64,000 bases of DNA from Mariannaea sp. PMI_226 (Eukaryota; Ascomycota; Sordariomycetes; Hypocreales; Nectriaceae): positions 558,001 to 622,000 of the forward strand of contig JANFOG010000005.1 in assembly GCA_024336345.1 (NCBI GenBank), read 5' to 3'. The notes under the pieces were generated by a model, which did no database searches, was not told where the DNA came from, and worked only from the letters and a program-made list of their open reading frames with translations. The position numbers were made by a program, and so were the translations under genes. How positions within the stretch are numbered: position 1 is the first letter of the stretch; every line of letters begins with the position of its first letter. This document shows positions 42,663-55,297 of this stretch, piece by piece.

Positions 42663-45600
42663 TCATCGTCGCTTCGGCATCTTCTTCTCTTCCATCTCCT
42701 CAATGTCCTTCTTCTTGTGAAAGTGCGGTGCCAGCTCCGCCAACCATACTGGCTCAATGGGCATCACGCTTCTCATATACTCCTTTGTCGTTTGCACCAG
42801 CTCAAAGTACACCACCATCTTCTCAGGGGGATCTATCGCCATCAGTACGCTGCTGGGATGGATCCACACGGTTGTGTTGTTCTTGACGGTACGGTAGCTG
42901 TCGCCGCTCTTCTGCAGACGTGCCGCATTCGGGAAGAATCCAGCAGTAATTGCTCGCTTGATGGGCCGCAGATTAGCTGCTCCGCATGTGGATGGTGCAA
43001 CCTCCACACGCTCACAGAGTTTCGCCAACTGATCTCGAACATCTCGCGCTCGCGTCAAGGATCGCTGTTGCAGGAAGTTCTCGCGTGCCCAGACAGGAGA
43101 GAAATCACTGTCCACCCACTGATTCCACACATTCAGCAGAGTGAGATGGTCTCCTCCATCCTTGACTGTGAATCGATTGCGGGCACTGTCTGCGTGGATC
43201 TTCTTATCCTTGGGTCGGAAGAAAAGGGCTGATGCTTCGCCGAGCATGGAAACGATTGATAGCACCTCCTCAACACACTTTTCTTTATCGGCAGCGAGAA
43301 CAGCCTTGGCAAGCATGGGATCAGTAGGGAACTCGGCCATCTGACGACCAAGCTTGGTCAGTTCACCCTTGTGATTCAGCGCCTGCAGAGCAAATAGCTG
43401 GTTCAGTGCTCCGATCAGTGCCTCAGTCGGGGGAGGATCCATAAACTCAAAGTCGAGGAGTTCGTTGATGCCCAGCGACTTCAACTGGAGCACGACGCCA
43501 TTGAGATTTGTCCGCTGGATTTCAGGCGTTGTAGACTCGTCCATCTCGTTCATGTAGGCGAACTTAGTGTACAGCCGGAAACACTTTCCGGGGCCAACTC
43601 GACCGGCACGACCACTGCGCTGATTTGCAGAGGCTCGGGAACAGGGCACAACCACCAGGTTCGACATGCCAGTTGCGGGATTGTAAACGTTCTCCTTGAC
43701 GTAGCCCGGGTCAATAACATACACAATGCCATCAATGGTCAAACTCGTCTCGGCAATATTGGTGGCTAGTACCACCTTTCGCGCTCCTTCTGGTGTAGGC
43801 TCAAAGATCTTGGACTGCAGCTCTGACGGCAGATTGGCGTAGATTGGACAGATAACCAGCTCTTTAATACGGCTACCAAGCTTCTTGGCAGTCTCGGCAA
43901 TCTCCAGCTCAGCTGCTTCGATTTCATCTTGTCCCGTCAAAAAGATTAGAATATCTCCTTTGCCTTGGGTTGTGTGGATCTGGAAAACGGTGGTGATGGC
44001 AGCGGCCAGGTAGTTTGCCTCTGGGGCTGGGGTGTAATAGATGTCTACTGGATACCGACGACCGGGGATGTTGAAGATGGGAGCATCATCAAAGTACTGC
44101 GCAAACTTTTCAGCGTTCATGGTGGCCGAGGAGATTAGAAGCTTGAGATCTGGTCTCTCCCGAGATAAATCCTTGACCAACGCAAGTAGAATATCCGTAT
44201 GGACTGTCCGTTCGTGCGCCTCGTCAATCATAAGAGCCGAGTATCCTGCCAAGTCCGGCTCAGTCATGAACTCTCGTAGTAACATACCATCCGTCATGTA
44301 CTTGAGGACTGTCTTGTCTGATGTGCAGTCCTCAAAACGGATGGTGTAGCCAACTTCGTTTCCAACCTTTACCCCGACTTCTTCTGCAACACGAGCTGCC
44401 ACGCTCATGGCAGCGACTCGACGAGGCTGCGTACATCCCACCTTCAATCCGCCCTTCGTATAACCAGCTTCGTGGAGATATTGAGGCAATTGTGTGGTTT
44501 TTCCACTACCAGTCTCTCCGACAATAACAAGAACTTGGTGATGTTCCAGAGCAGCAAGAAACTCGTCGCGATATTGGTAAATAGGCAAGCTTTTCCTCGT
44601 CTCCTGAATCGACAAAGCCTTCTTCTCGGCGGCCTCGATCTGCGCCTCCAAGAACCGTTGCTCCTTGGTCATATTTCGGTCATCGCCAGGCATTCGCGAA
44701 TCCAGATTCCACTGGATATACTGCGCATCATCTAAGACGTAGTCGTACTCTTCGTTCTCCCTCTCTGCGCGTTGAATCTGAGCCTTTGCTTTCTGGGTCT
44801 GCTCCCTCTCCCACTCCTCATGCTCAGTCACAAATTTCTCCTGTCCAAACTCGTCTTTTTCCACATATCGCTTGTATAAAGCCTCCTCCTTCTTTTTCCT
44901 ATCAAGCTTTCCCTTTTCCGTGATATAATCTTCAGGCATCATGTAGCCATCGCGATGGTCGTCAATCTTCAAGCGCTCCTCGGCCAGGCGCAAAATCTCT
45001 CGGTTCTTAGCAAACTCAGCCTTTTCCTTCTCAGATAATCTGACGCCGCTCTTCAGTTCAGCAGTCTCTTCGGCAACCTGTTTCCGTAAAAGAGCCAGTC
45101 GCTCCGCCTCTCGCTTCTTCAGGTATTCTTGTCGTGATCTCTCGCGCAAGTCCGGTAGTGCTTTGTTCCTCGCCTCGGCGTCCTCGGCAAGTCTCCGTCG
45201 GGATGAGGACTCGCCATCTCGGTCGTGCTTCTTCGATCGGCCTTCGTCCTTCTCTTTCAATCTCTTAGCAAACGCCTCTCGCTCTTCGATATCTTTGCGA
45301 CGTTCTAGTTCTTCTTTTGCACCATCGGACAGATCCTCCTCTCTGGGTTCATCATCATGGCTCAACTTCACCCTCTTGCTAACCGACTCCGCAAACTCGT
45401 GCTCCTCTTCCTCCTCCTCTGGGTCATCAGATGGCGGCTCTTCGTCCCCCCATCGATCGTCAAAATCGGCGCCGTCATCGCGCCGTCTGTATTGCTTCGA
45501 GCGGCTTGGGTGGGACGATTCCCTTCGTGGAGACCGGTCGCGACTGCGGCTGCGATCGCGACGTGATTTAGAGTGTCGAGAAGAAGACGATTTGGCGTCT

Positions 45601-45713
45601 CGGTCACGGTCACGGTCGCGATGACGGTGTTTGTGCTTCTTCTCTTTGGCGACTTTCTGTGGCCCCACCTCATCCGCCTCCATGGGCAGAAAGGCATACT
45701 TTTTTGAGCTCAT
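42663..45713 (-). CDS. prp2: Spliceosomal DEAH-box ATP-dependent RNA helicase Prp2
   Basis: Single-exon gene of 1016 residues. Residues 1-100 are Arg/Ser/Asp-rich, followed by an acidic and then a charged coiled region to about 340. The helicase core has GETGSGKT (Walker A, about 398-405), DEAH (about 496-499), SAT (about 526), a conserved FLTGQDEIE, and [19 protein letters not shown] (motif VI, about 697). The HA2/ratchet and OB domains follow, and the end is KKMPKRR. The N-terminal block with [20 protein letters not shown] is specific to the Prp2/DHX16/Cdc28 branch rather than Prp16, Prp22 or Prp43. Prp2 remodels the activated spliceosome before the first catalytic step. It is divergent from scj1, with 579 bp between starts. 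Confidence 0.94.
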   Translation of the reverse strand: MSSKKYAFLPMEADEVGPQKVAKEKKHKHRHRDRDRDRDAKSSSSRHSKSRRDRSRSRDRSPRRESSHPSRSKQYRRRDDGADFDDRWGDEEPPSDDPEEEEEEHEFAESVSKRVKLSHDDEPREEDLSDGAKEELERRKDIEEREAFAKRLKEKDEGRSKKHDRDGESSSRRRLAEDAEARNKALPDLRERSRQEYLKKREAERLALLRKQVAEETAELKSGVRLSEKEKAEFAKNREILRLAEERLKIDDHRDGYMMPEDYITEKGKLDRKKKEEALYKRYVEKDEFGQEKFVTEHEEWEREQTQKAKAQIQRAERENEEYDYVLDDAQYIQWNLDSRMPGDDRNMTKEQRFLEAQIEAAEKKALSIQETRKSLPIYQYRDEFLAALEHHQVLVIVGETGSGKTTQLPQYLHEAGYTKGGLKVGCTQPRRVAAMSVAARVAEEVGVKVGNEVGYTIRFEDCTSDKTVLKYMTDGMLLREFMTEPDLAGYSALMIDEAHERTVHTDILLALVKDLSRERPDLKLLISSATMNAEKFAQYFDDAPIFNIPGRRYPVDIYYTPAPEANYLAAAITTVFQIHTTQGKGDILIFLTGQDEIEAAELEIAETAKKLGSRIKELVICPIYANLPSELQSKIFEPTPEGARKVVLATNIAETSLTIDGIVYVIDPGYVKENVYNPATGMSNLVVVPCSRASANQRSGRAGRVGPGKCFRLYTKFAYMNEMDESTTPEIQRTNLNGVVLQLKSLGINELLDFEFMDPPPTEALIGALNQLFALQALNHKGELTKLGRQMAEFPTDPMLAKAVLAADKEKCVEEVLSIVSMLGEASALFFRPKDKKIHADSARNRFTVKDGGDHLTLLNVWNQWVDSDFSPVWARENFLQQRSLTRARDVRDQLAKLCERVEVAPSTCGAANLRPIKRAITAGFFPNAARLQKSGDSYRTVKNNTTVWIHPSSVLMAIDPPEKMVVYFELVQTTKEYMRSVMPIEPVWLAELAPHFHKKKDIEEMEEKKMPKRR

Positions 45714-46292
45714 TATGTCGCAATAGAGCCCGGTTTACTGTAACGAATGGAATTGCGATATAGTTTGCCGGGGTATGGTGTGAGGATGGTTGGTTCAAAC
45801 ACCACGTCGTACTGCAAGACTATGCCAACAAGGCGAGCGGCTCCCAAGCTCCTGCACTACGAAGTAGGTAGTTGCCTCTGTAGCCGTCCTGTAGCCTAGA
45901 AGCTGGACGTGACGTCTATCTAGAAATTTTAGGGAAAAGATGGCCCGGCATTTATCCGTTACCCAATGGTGTATCGCCGATAACGAGCGCCACATCCACT
46001 TACTGACAGGGGTCGTAGCGATAAGCAGCCGAATAGGACAGCGCAGTGGGAAAGGAACAAAAATAATGTATGAGCACCTTGAGCTTCCATCCATGTTAAT
46101 AACACGCTGGTAAACTCGACTTGGGCCACAGCGGCCCTTCTAATCCTCAACATAACATATGACCACCAACTCTCCAACAACACCGAAATGTGCTAAATGA
46201 TTTAACGATTCTGGTCGCCTAATCCTGATTGTTCCCTTCTCGTACGAAGAAATAAAAAATAAAGTCCCAATTACTGGGCAGTCAAGAGCGCA
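45714..46292. other. Divergent promoter region, prp2/scj1
   Basis: 579 bp shared between two housekeeping genes transcribed away from each other. No TATA-like element close to either start stands out. Confidence 0.55.
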
Positions 46293-47678
46293 ATGCTGTT
46301 CCGCGGATCGCTCTTAATGTGCCTGCTGGCATTGATCCAGCTGGCTCTTTGCGCCCAAAACTTGTACAAGGTTCGCCCTCCTTGTCCATTGTTCGCCTCT
46401 TTTCATAAGCTCATTCAGTTGTCGTTTTCTAGGTTCTGGGTGTCGATAAGTCCGCATCAGACAAGGAACTCAAGTCGGCGTATCGCCGACTCTCCAAGAA
46501 ATTCCACCCCGATAAGAACCCGTATGTGATACCCCTCCATGATACCCTCGCCACCTTTTACAAGCCCCCAACTGACTCTGAGCTCTCTCTCTCTCTACAG
46601 TAACGATGATACAGCCCATGACAAGTTCGTCGAAGTCGCCGAAGCCTACGAAATTCTCAGCAACTCTGAACTCCGCCAATTCTACGACCGTCATGGTTAT
46701 GATGCCGTGAAACAACGCCAAAACCAGGGTGGCAATGGTAACGCTGGCCACGACCCCTTCGACCTCTTCAGCCGCTTCTTCGGTGGCCACGGCCACTCTG
46801 GCCGCTCCTCTGGTGAACCTCGCGGTCACAATGTCGAGGTCCGCGTGGAGATCTCCCTCCGCGACTTCTACAACGGCGCCACTACCGAGTTCCAGTGGAA
46901 CAAGCAACACATCTGCGAGAAGTGCGAGGGTTCCGGAAGCGCAGATGGCAAAGTCGAGACGTGCGCTAGATGCGATGGTCGCGGCATGCTCCTCGTGAAG
47001 AAGCAGCTCGCGCCCGGCATGTTCCAGCAGATGCAGATGCGCTGCGACGTTTGTGAGGGCAAGGGAAAGACAATCAAGCACAAGTGCACCGCCTGCCACG
47101 GCCAGCGGGTTGAGAGAAAGCCCACGACAGTGACGCTCAAAATTGAGCGAGGTGCGGCAAGGAACTCACGTGTGGTATATGAAAACGAGGCTGATGAGAG
47201 CCCTGACTTCGTCGCGGGCGACCTCATCGTTCAGCTGTCCCAAAAGGAACCTTCGCTGGTAGATGACAACCCGGACAAGGTGGACGGTGTCTTCTTCCGC
47301 CGCAGGGGAGATGACCTATACTGGACTGAGATTCTCTCCCTTCGGGAGGCGTGGATGGGCGAATGGACACGCAACCTCACGCACTTGGACAAGCACGTTG
47401 TGCGCTTGAGTCGCAAGCGCGGCGAAGTCATCCAGCCCGGTCATGTCGAGACCGTCGTCGGTGAAGGCATGCCAAAATGGCACGAAGACGGCGAGAGCGT
47501 CTACCACACGACCGAATTCGGCAACCTCTACGTCGAGTACGTGGTGGTATTACCGGACCAGATGGGCAAGGACATGCAGGACGACTTCCATTCCCTGTGG
47601 GAGAAGTGGCGAGCCAAGAAGGGCGTTGATTTGCAAAAAGACAGCGGTCGACTTGACGATCAACATGACGAGCTATAG
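46293..47678 (+). CDS. scj1: ER-lumenal DnaJ/Hsp40 co-chaperone Scj1
   Basis: Three exons, 46293-46370, 46433-46521 and 46601-47678, give 414 residues. The signal peptide is [20 protein letters not shown]. The J domain follows with HPD at residues 51-53, then a short Gly-rich linker, then a zinc-binding region with four CxxCxG-type repeats ([32 protein letters not shown]), and the C-terminal substrate-binding domains. The protein ends in HDEL, the ER retrieval signal. This is the full type-I layout of yeast Scj1, which partners the ER Hsp70 Kar2/BiP in folding and ER-associated degradation. The first intron has an unusual GTTCGC donor. Confidence 0.95.
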
Positions 47679-48210
47679 CGATGAGGGACGGTTGAATGAA
47701 TCATTCAGTTGCAAGATTTCTTCGGGTACGTCTTTTTGGATGGCGCAGCGGTGGTGGATTGTACACAAATAAAAGTATACCAGCGAGGGCACTCATACAA
47801 ACAAGAATTATCTTATCTAGACAATGAGACCAAGTTTATATGATATGTTGTTCATGCATCGCAGCGAGAACGAGATGGGGCTTCTTCCCAACTATAAAAA
47901 GCGGTTAACGATTGTTCAATTTTGGTCCAAACAGGGGCCCAAAACATGATTGATTTCCTATGTACCACACGAGTGCATGAGTTCCAGATACGTAAAGTAT
48001 AAAGAGAAAATAAGTTGATTGTCGTTTCTTCTATATAAATCGTTATGTATATAGCTTTGGTCATCAAGTCGTGTCATGTAGGATCCGAAAATAGTCATCA
48101 AAGTCAGATATCCTCCAACAAACTGTAACCTTAATAAACCCAGTGAAACCAAAAGAATAGATGGGTGAAAACAATATCAAAAAAAAAAAAAAAAAAGAGT
48201 CATTGAATCA
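47679..48210. other. Convergent intergenic spacer
   Basis: 3' regions of scj1 (+) and the DUF3824 gene (-). A poly-A run lies at 48180-48196. No gene is seen. Confidence 0.55.
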
Positions 48211-51200
48211 TCATCTCCGCCGTCGTCTCCTCCTTTGTTCATATCTTGGTTTGTCATCATCATTAGAACTTCGACTGTTACTCCTGTTCCGATCTTTGAT
48301 TGCCTCTCGCTGCTCTGGAGCAAGTAAACCCCCGAGAACAGTTCCCAAAACACTCATCCAACTTTTTTGTCCGTCCAAAGTACCCGTCATGTCGCGTACG
48401 AAACGATCCACCATCTCACCATCAGTACTTCCAATGTGCCATGCTCCTCGGGCGCTCCAGTCTCCACGATGTGGCGGCACATATTCAAAATTACCACTTC
48501 GACTAGTCCACCTGGCATGATTGGGAGAACGGCTATCAAATCGCCTACCATTCTTGTCGAACCGGTCTGGTAACACCTCAACTGTGCTATCTGAGGACGA
48601 GTCATCATCTTGATCTCTGCGTCTACGTCCACTGACAGAAACATCAGTGGACAAAGGAAATTCCGATGAAGATTGATGGCGGCGGCGTTGACGCTGCAGG
48701 AACGGAACAAGACCATACTTTGTATCAAGGGCATCTTGTTCAGCTCGTCGACGCGATTCTTCCTCTGCTGCCGCTGCCGCTGCCGCTTCGGCTTGCTCAC
48801 GGTGATGCCGTTCCATCGTCATCTCACTTCTCGGCGACATCGGACCAAAGAAGACCGACTTTTCAACTCCAGATAGCGTACTATCCGGTATTACGAAATC
48901 TAGTACGGTTTTAGCATTCAGTCACACTTTTATGAAGCCTCCCAAAGTACGATGTAACGCACCCTCGTCTATCCCTCGCGCGCCGAGGCCGTGGAGAGGT
49001 TTACTCACTTGATCAGGTGGAATTTGACTACCAGTTTGAGGAGGGCCCGGAGGCGGTGGTGGTCCTGGAGGGGGTGGTGGAATATGACCCTCGGGAGGCG
49101 CTGCTCGCGGCGCAGCGGGTGGAGGAACGGGATATCCAGTGTAGTCTTGGGGAACATACGGCTGGAAATCTCTGAGCGTTTCCGGATGGCGTGGGAACTC
49201 GGTGCTTCCAGCAGGACCTCCTTCAGTTGGGTACGGCGGGTAATATGCACCTCCTGAGGCCAAAGGAGGTGATTGTGTGCGATGGTCGTCAAAGTATCGC
49301 TCGTCATTGAAGTCTACACAGTAGAGGTCAGTAAGTTTTGTCATACTATACTGAAGCACATCTTACCTCTTGGACGGTCCCGAGACCTAGATCTGTGGTC
49401 CCGGTTTCGATCTCTACTCCTCTCCCGACTCCGAGATCTATCTGCATTCACGTCTCGCTCTCGCTCCCGCCTCTCTCTCGATCTTTGCTCTCTCTTCTCC
49501 CTGTCTTTCTTGTCCTTGTATTCCTTGATCCCGAGAGCTGCGGCTCCAGCAGCCGCAATGTTTCTCAGCTGGCTTTTGCTTCGTTTCGTGCCACGGTCCT
49601 CCGACGGAGTAGAGGACCCGGAGCCATCGCGATCCCGTCTTCTGCGCCGCCTATGTCTACTGCCCCTGGCATCAGACTCGTAGCCTCGCGATGCAGAACG
49701 CGGGCCCTCAGGGGCGAGCGGGTCGGTGCCGTATTCAACTATGCCTAGCTGAGGGTCAGTCCCGCGCTCTGAGGGGTTGGAACGGGAAATTGACCTGTTG
49801 CGGCTGCGGCTGCGGCTCGCGCCTCGCGAACCTCGTCGGCGATGGTAGTCATCATCGTCATCACTGCTATATCTGTCCTCCCTTTCTTCTTGCTTCTTCT
49901 TCTTGTGATCCTTGTACACCTTTCTAGCAATACCTGCTGCTGCTGCGCCACCAGCAATCTCTGCAGCGCGACGGAGACGAGATCTGCTGCGAGAGCGGCT
50001 GCGGCTGCGGCTTCGGCTGCTACTACTGCTGCGAGAAGAACCTCGCGACTTGGACCGGTTTCTAAGATGTTTCACAAGACCAACCGTCGCTGCGGTGCCG
50101 AGAGCAGCTTTGGCAGCAGTTGAGAGGCTACGGCGGCGGCTGCTCTTGGACTTTGTAGATCCAGAACGTGATATCACAGTCCGAGACCGAGACCGGGAGT
50201 AGCCACCGTCAGAGTAGTAGCCACCGCGATTGCGACTGCGGCCACGACGTGCCTCCTCTTTCTCGATTTTGTTGGACTGGTAATATTTGGCTGCGCCAGC
50301 AGCGGCAAGAGCTACCGCAGCAATGCCGAGGCCCGTTTTGAGTCGAGAATGTCGATCAGGAGACTCGTCATCGCCCCAACGGTCTTCATAGGCGCTATGA
50401 GCCCTCCGCAGGGCCTCAGTTCCCAGAGCGCCGAGAGCAGCTCCCGCAATGACTTTTTTACCTCGGTGATCCGGTAGTTCACCATAATCGTCCCGGCGAC
50501 TATTCAGCAAAGCAGTGATACCGGCACCCGCGAGGGCACCTTCAGCCAGATGTCGCTTATGATGATGAGCACTCTCGCTTCGCTCGCGGCGGTGAATCAC
50601 GGTGCGTTTGACATAGTAATCGTCATCATCGCTGTAATAGTCATGACCATGGCCATGGCGCCGGCGATTATATCGTTCAATAGAATAATCGTGATGGTGA
50701 TGCCCGCCATGCTCTCGTTTCTCTCGACGATAATAGTACTCTTCATCTTGCGGTTCTCTTCGGATAATCTCACGAGGCTGCTCCTTTTCTCGGATGACAA
50801 CAATACCGGGTTCCTGGCGAGGTAAAACGATGGGGGGAGGAGATGGGGCCTCTTGAACAATGATCTTCTGTGGCTCTGGAGCACGTTGACGAATGATGAC
50901 TGGTTGAGGTGGAGGGGGGAGAGGATCAAGGGGACTATAGTACTCAGTTTCCTTTCGATAACGTTCCACTTCGTAGCCGTCGCGATCGTCAACACGCTCC
51001 TCTACTCGCTTTTCGACTCGGTAGTCACCGTTATCGCGACGCTCAATGCGCTTTTCATACTTAACATCGTCTTCGACCGGGGGTGGGGGTGGAGGAAAGC
51101 GAGTAGGGCGGTTCCAGTCTTGCTCAACTCGCTCGATCTCTTTGGTATCATAGGTGGTGATCCGGGGGTTCGACATAGGCGGAGGTGGAGGACCAGGGTA

Positions 51201-51533
51201 ATACTCGCGGGTGTCCTTCTCATAGAAGCTTGTACGGGAGCGATCTCTTCCTACGTGTGACCCTAGAGCCGACCGGGAGTGATCTGGGATTCATGTAAGT
51301 CCTATCTGAAGTTTGATATTTCAGATGGTGGTAAAAAGGAACTCACGAGATCGACGATCATCGTCAAATTCATCGAATTTCTCCGTGCGCTCATAGCGGT
51401 CAACTCTAGCCGGCTTCACTTTATAACGACGAACAGTAGTGGTAGTACGGCGGTCATCTTCAGAGGAACTGTCAGAGAAATCGCGCCCACGTCCGCGCTC
51501 TCGGGAGATGCGTTCTTGGTAGACGTCAGCCAT
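48211..51533 (-). CDS. RS-rich DUF3824 protein with repeated Gly/Ala-zipper segments
   Basis: Four exons in transcript order: 51533-51347, 51283-49367, 49313-48963 and 48899-48211, giving 1047 residues; every join keeps phase. The protein is mostly charged and Arg/Ser/Asp/Tyr-rich, interrupted by six short Gly/Ala-rich hydrophobic segments near residues 320, 343, 386, 456, 508 and 641 (for example KVIAGAALGALG and GLGIAAVALAAAGAAKYY). The third exon encodes proline-rich GHIPPPPPGPPPPPGPP-type sequence. The fourth holds an Ala run, then VPFLQRQRRRHQ and a block ending in ERQRRRRRRR-like basic residues. These features match filamentous-fungal DUF3824 proteins, whose function is poorly known. 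The first and last exons were assigned by splice motif and phase, so they are somewhat less certain. Confidence 0.83.
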
Positions 51534-54500
51534 GGTGGGGGCGGGGCGGACGTAACAACCGAAAGGGCAAGTTCTGGCTGGAGGAGGACAAAAGAAAAAA
51601 GCAGTAATCAACTCGGCACAATAACGAGGAAAAAGAAACGGAAGGGAGGCGATTGAATTTGGATGCCCAGATGGTGAAGTAAGGGAGAAAGAAGGAGGAC
51701 AAGGTATGCAGGTAGGTAGGAGGTAGGTAGGCAGGGTAGGTAGGATGAAAAGTGCGGGAGGGGTGGGAAAAGAAGTGAGGGAGGCAATGACGGAAGAGAG
51801 ACGTCGTCGGTCGGCAAGTGCTGCTATCCCGGTTCTTGCTTGCTTGCATGCAGCAGCCAGAAGCTGGAACCAGGGTCTTGGACTGGCTGGACCGGCCGCA
51901 CTGGCCGCACTGGCTGCACTGGCTGCACTGGACTGGTTGACTGGAGGCTTTCTGGGCACGTCCAGTCAGTCTCCAGTCAGTCTCGTAGCTAGTCGAAGTC
52001 CCGCAGGTCCATTTGCCATTTGGGAGGGTCACCAGCTCTTGCCCGTCTGATGCTCGTTGGTGGGGCCCAGCTTTGTCAGGCAAGTCAGGTCACCATCTCA
52101 TGCAGAGAACGAATGAATCCATCCTGGCGCTAGTCAATGCTGACTGACAGCCCTGACTGTACAGTAATAGGCAATACGAGTCTGGGGCACCGAGAGAGAT
52201 GGCCACGGGTCGGGCGGGACGTGATGCAAAGCAAAGGAAAGAAAGAACGGGGCATGGAAGACTACAGAACGCCCATCGTGGCTGAGACTACTCCATACAG
52301 ATGCATGCAAGGATGTACAGTAACTACCTTGCCTGACTATTTGACAGCCACCGAAGCGGCTCATGAAACCTGGATGGTAAAATTCTGATGGGACGTCATG
52401 CCTTGCAGCAATATTTTTGATATGCAACTTGTAAACCATTCACCAGCATTGTTGCCCCTTCAAAGTCGTCAGTGGCGCAACGACTTACATGGCTTTCAGC
52501 CCTGGATAGGATGGGAAGCTTGAAAAAAGAGAGCCTGACTCAACCTTAGGGGAGTTGGCAGCATGGTAGGAGATGAACGAGGCCCAACAAAATCAAAACC
52601 AGAGGAAGGGAGAGAGAGAAAAAAAAAACTAAACCACTTCCACATGACAATGATATCTCCGTGTCTCAAATAGTGAAAATCCGTCAAAAAAAAAACTGGC
52701 GAATCACCTTTGCGCAAGCACACACCTGAGTTCAGCCCTGCCCGTCGTGCCCGTTGTGCCCGTTGACGGAGCCCACAGAAGAAAGGTGGAGGTACTCTGG
52801 AGTTAGTGGAGGAGGCGTTCTTTCAACCTCTGGGAAGGCCCGGGCCACACAGCCCAAGCGAGCCGCCTTGAAAGTCTGTTGGCGAAGGTTATCAACCAGC
52901 TCGGGAGATGGGCAGCCCCCTTCCCACGCGCTTTTGGTAGGCTGTGTTGTCAATGAAGATCCACGGATTTGGATCTGTGTTCGTGCCCATTTGTTTCGGC
53001 ATGGAGGACCTTGCAAAACCGAATTCCAAGTCATAAAGTGTGTCTTGTGTGACTAACATCGGCTACAGTACTGGCCCATCTCCCAGCCCCAACTCACCCA
53101 TCTGCAAGTCAGAAGTCACATTTGGCGCTACTTTGCCTACATCGTTAGCTACCTAGCTACCTAACTTACCAGCCTTGGAAATTTTCTTCCAATCCAGTTG
53201 CAACCAACTACACCTTTTTGGCCGATACTGTAATCTGTACGGCCCTGTGTATCTACGTACTGGGTATAGCATGTGCATACTTGCACAGCGAGAGCCAAGG
53301 CAAAACGAGACTGGCGAGACAAGCGATATGCAGACCACCAGATTCGATGACGTCCCTTAGCCCCCCCTTTCGGTTGGGGATACACTGTAGTGTGACATCC
53401 AGCAAGGCGCACATCCACGGTGTTAGGCTGTTTACCTTGTCTCATTTGACTCAGCCAATGTATTAAGGTTCTTGATGAAGTGGTGTCGTCGTTGCAGAAG
53501 AGGAAGTGAAAGTCGGGCTCCCAAGGCAGAGGAGCTGATGATGTCCTCCCAGGCAGAAGGGCAATATCGTCCGCATCCGCCTGCAGCTCGCATTCGTACT
53601 AAAGAGTTACATCCAGAATCATGGTCTACCTAACAGTAAATAGTAATTATTCACCGTGTGCCGTGCCCTATCAAAACCCAACCCTAGCCTTGGCTTTGCC
53701 GGTTTGTCAATGTAGCTAGCGAGTTGCGATATCACAGCCTGAAAGCTCCATTATCATCGCCACAGCTTACCTGCCATTCCTTACCATGATCCCGACTAGG
53801 GTGCATGCTGAGATGCCGTAGCAATTGGCCCTTCAATCCACCCAGCCCACCTTGGAAAAGTGATGTCGTCATAGCTCCCATCCAAATCTCCATCTTCTTT
53901 TTTTTTTCTGGTTCAACCCCCCCACTTCCATGATGTATCTCTATAATTCAAGCTGCTGCTTGGTCATGGACAACTTGGTCATCAAAACATGAGCCGTGGG
54001 GATTTTTATCATGGAACATTCTCTCCTACAAATCAGACAGAAAAAACACGTAATATGATCCTGGCATCTTCACGAGGCAATGCCGAACAAATAAAAAAAA
54101 ATCGACCATGCCTCGATTAGTGTCACCAGACGCCATCGCGCGGATGCATCATCCACATGATGCCGGCCACACCGGCCACTCGAAAATCTCATCGTTTGAA
54201 CAGGGATCCTTCGGGCAGAGTGGATTGTGTACCCAACATCAGGACTCGACATATGAGGTTAGGGTCTTTCAAACCATGAGGCTCAAAATGGCAGCCTGCT
54301 TGTAGAGCCGTGTTCTCGAATTTATTTGCCGTACCCTGATGTGGTACAGAATCACGGCATGTCTTTCAGGATGGAAACTGAAAGTTGGTTGTATAAGAGC
54401 GTTAAAGGGCCTGCTATGACGGTAAGAGATCCATGCTTCCTTGCTTCTTAGAGGTCGCGCGAAAGGCAGATATATATAAATGCCTGCAAACTGCTTATAA

Positions 54501-55297
54501 GGTATAGAGGATAAAAGGCGGAAATCCCTTTCAAGGTATGATGAATAAATTGCATACATGCTTCGTGATAGATATTCTCAACACAAGATGTACAATGTGT
54601 AATCTTCTATGAAATACTATACCCATGAGACGCCATATTCATAAGATACTGTGTCCATCCACCTGCTCCATACCAAAGGCAAGGCCACAGCGAAGTACTC
54701 GGAGGAGAGATTAGTATCTGTGAAACCAAGCCTCCACTTGACTCTTTTCCGTATTCGTCATCCCAGTATCCCGTATCATATTCAATTTCTTGGGACTATT
54801 ACTGGATATTTCCTAACTCTATCGACTCCATCTCCAGCCTTACGAAAAGTACAAGGAAGGCTATTCCATGAGAACATATTAGACGGTGAGGAAGTCCCTC
54901 AACAAGGTCTTCCCCCTGATTGTTTCGAAAGAGGCTTTAGGACGTTAACATACTCTGTAGAAATATTATTCGTGCATTTCCAGCATGTGTCCTTCATAAA
55001 AACTCTCTGCATCGCATCTCACAGCAACTAGTTCAGGCAAATGACTAGATAAGCGGAAGGTTGGTCTCACATACTCGTCTCGCGTCAAGATGGTCAGTTT
55101 TTGAACTGTTGTCTCGTTTTTCTTTATCAAAATGTATATCCAGATTCCCAAGGATCCCTCCCAAACTCCAAGTCAGCAAACATATACAGTCCCAGGCCCA
55201 AACTCCGGCTGGCCCTCTTCGTCACTGTTGCTTTATAGCCCGCAACTCGTCCATCATGCCGGTACTCAATTAAACAAACCATTCGTAATGACAAAGT
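51534..55297. other. Gene-poor interval, 5' side of DUF3824 gene
   Basis: Near the gene start there are GGTAG repeats (51711-51745) and 12-bp GGCTGCACTGGC-type repeats (about 51894-51940) followed by CCAGTCAGTCT copies near 51960-51985. Further right is anonymous AT/GC-balanced spacer with T-runs (near 53896). No gene is supported over 3.7 kb. Confidence 0.5.
51894..51985. repeat. Short tandem repeats, CTGGCTGCA type then CCAGTCAGTCT type
   Basis: Three to four copies of a CTGGC(C/T)GCA unit are followed by two direct copies of TCCAGTCAGTCTC. They lie about 360-450 nt upstream of the DUF3824 start codon. Confidence 0.7.

Noticed and set aside
46470..47099. 209-codon minus-strand frame opposite scj1
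   Set aside because: Antisense of a strongly GC-biased coding exon; hydrophobic composition is explained by the codon usage of the true gene.
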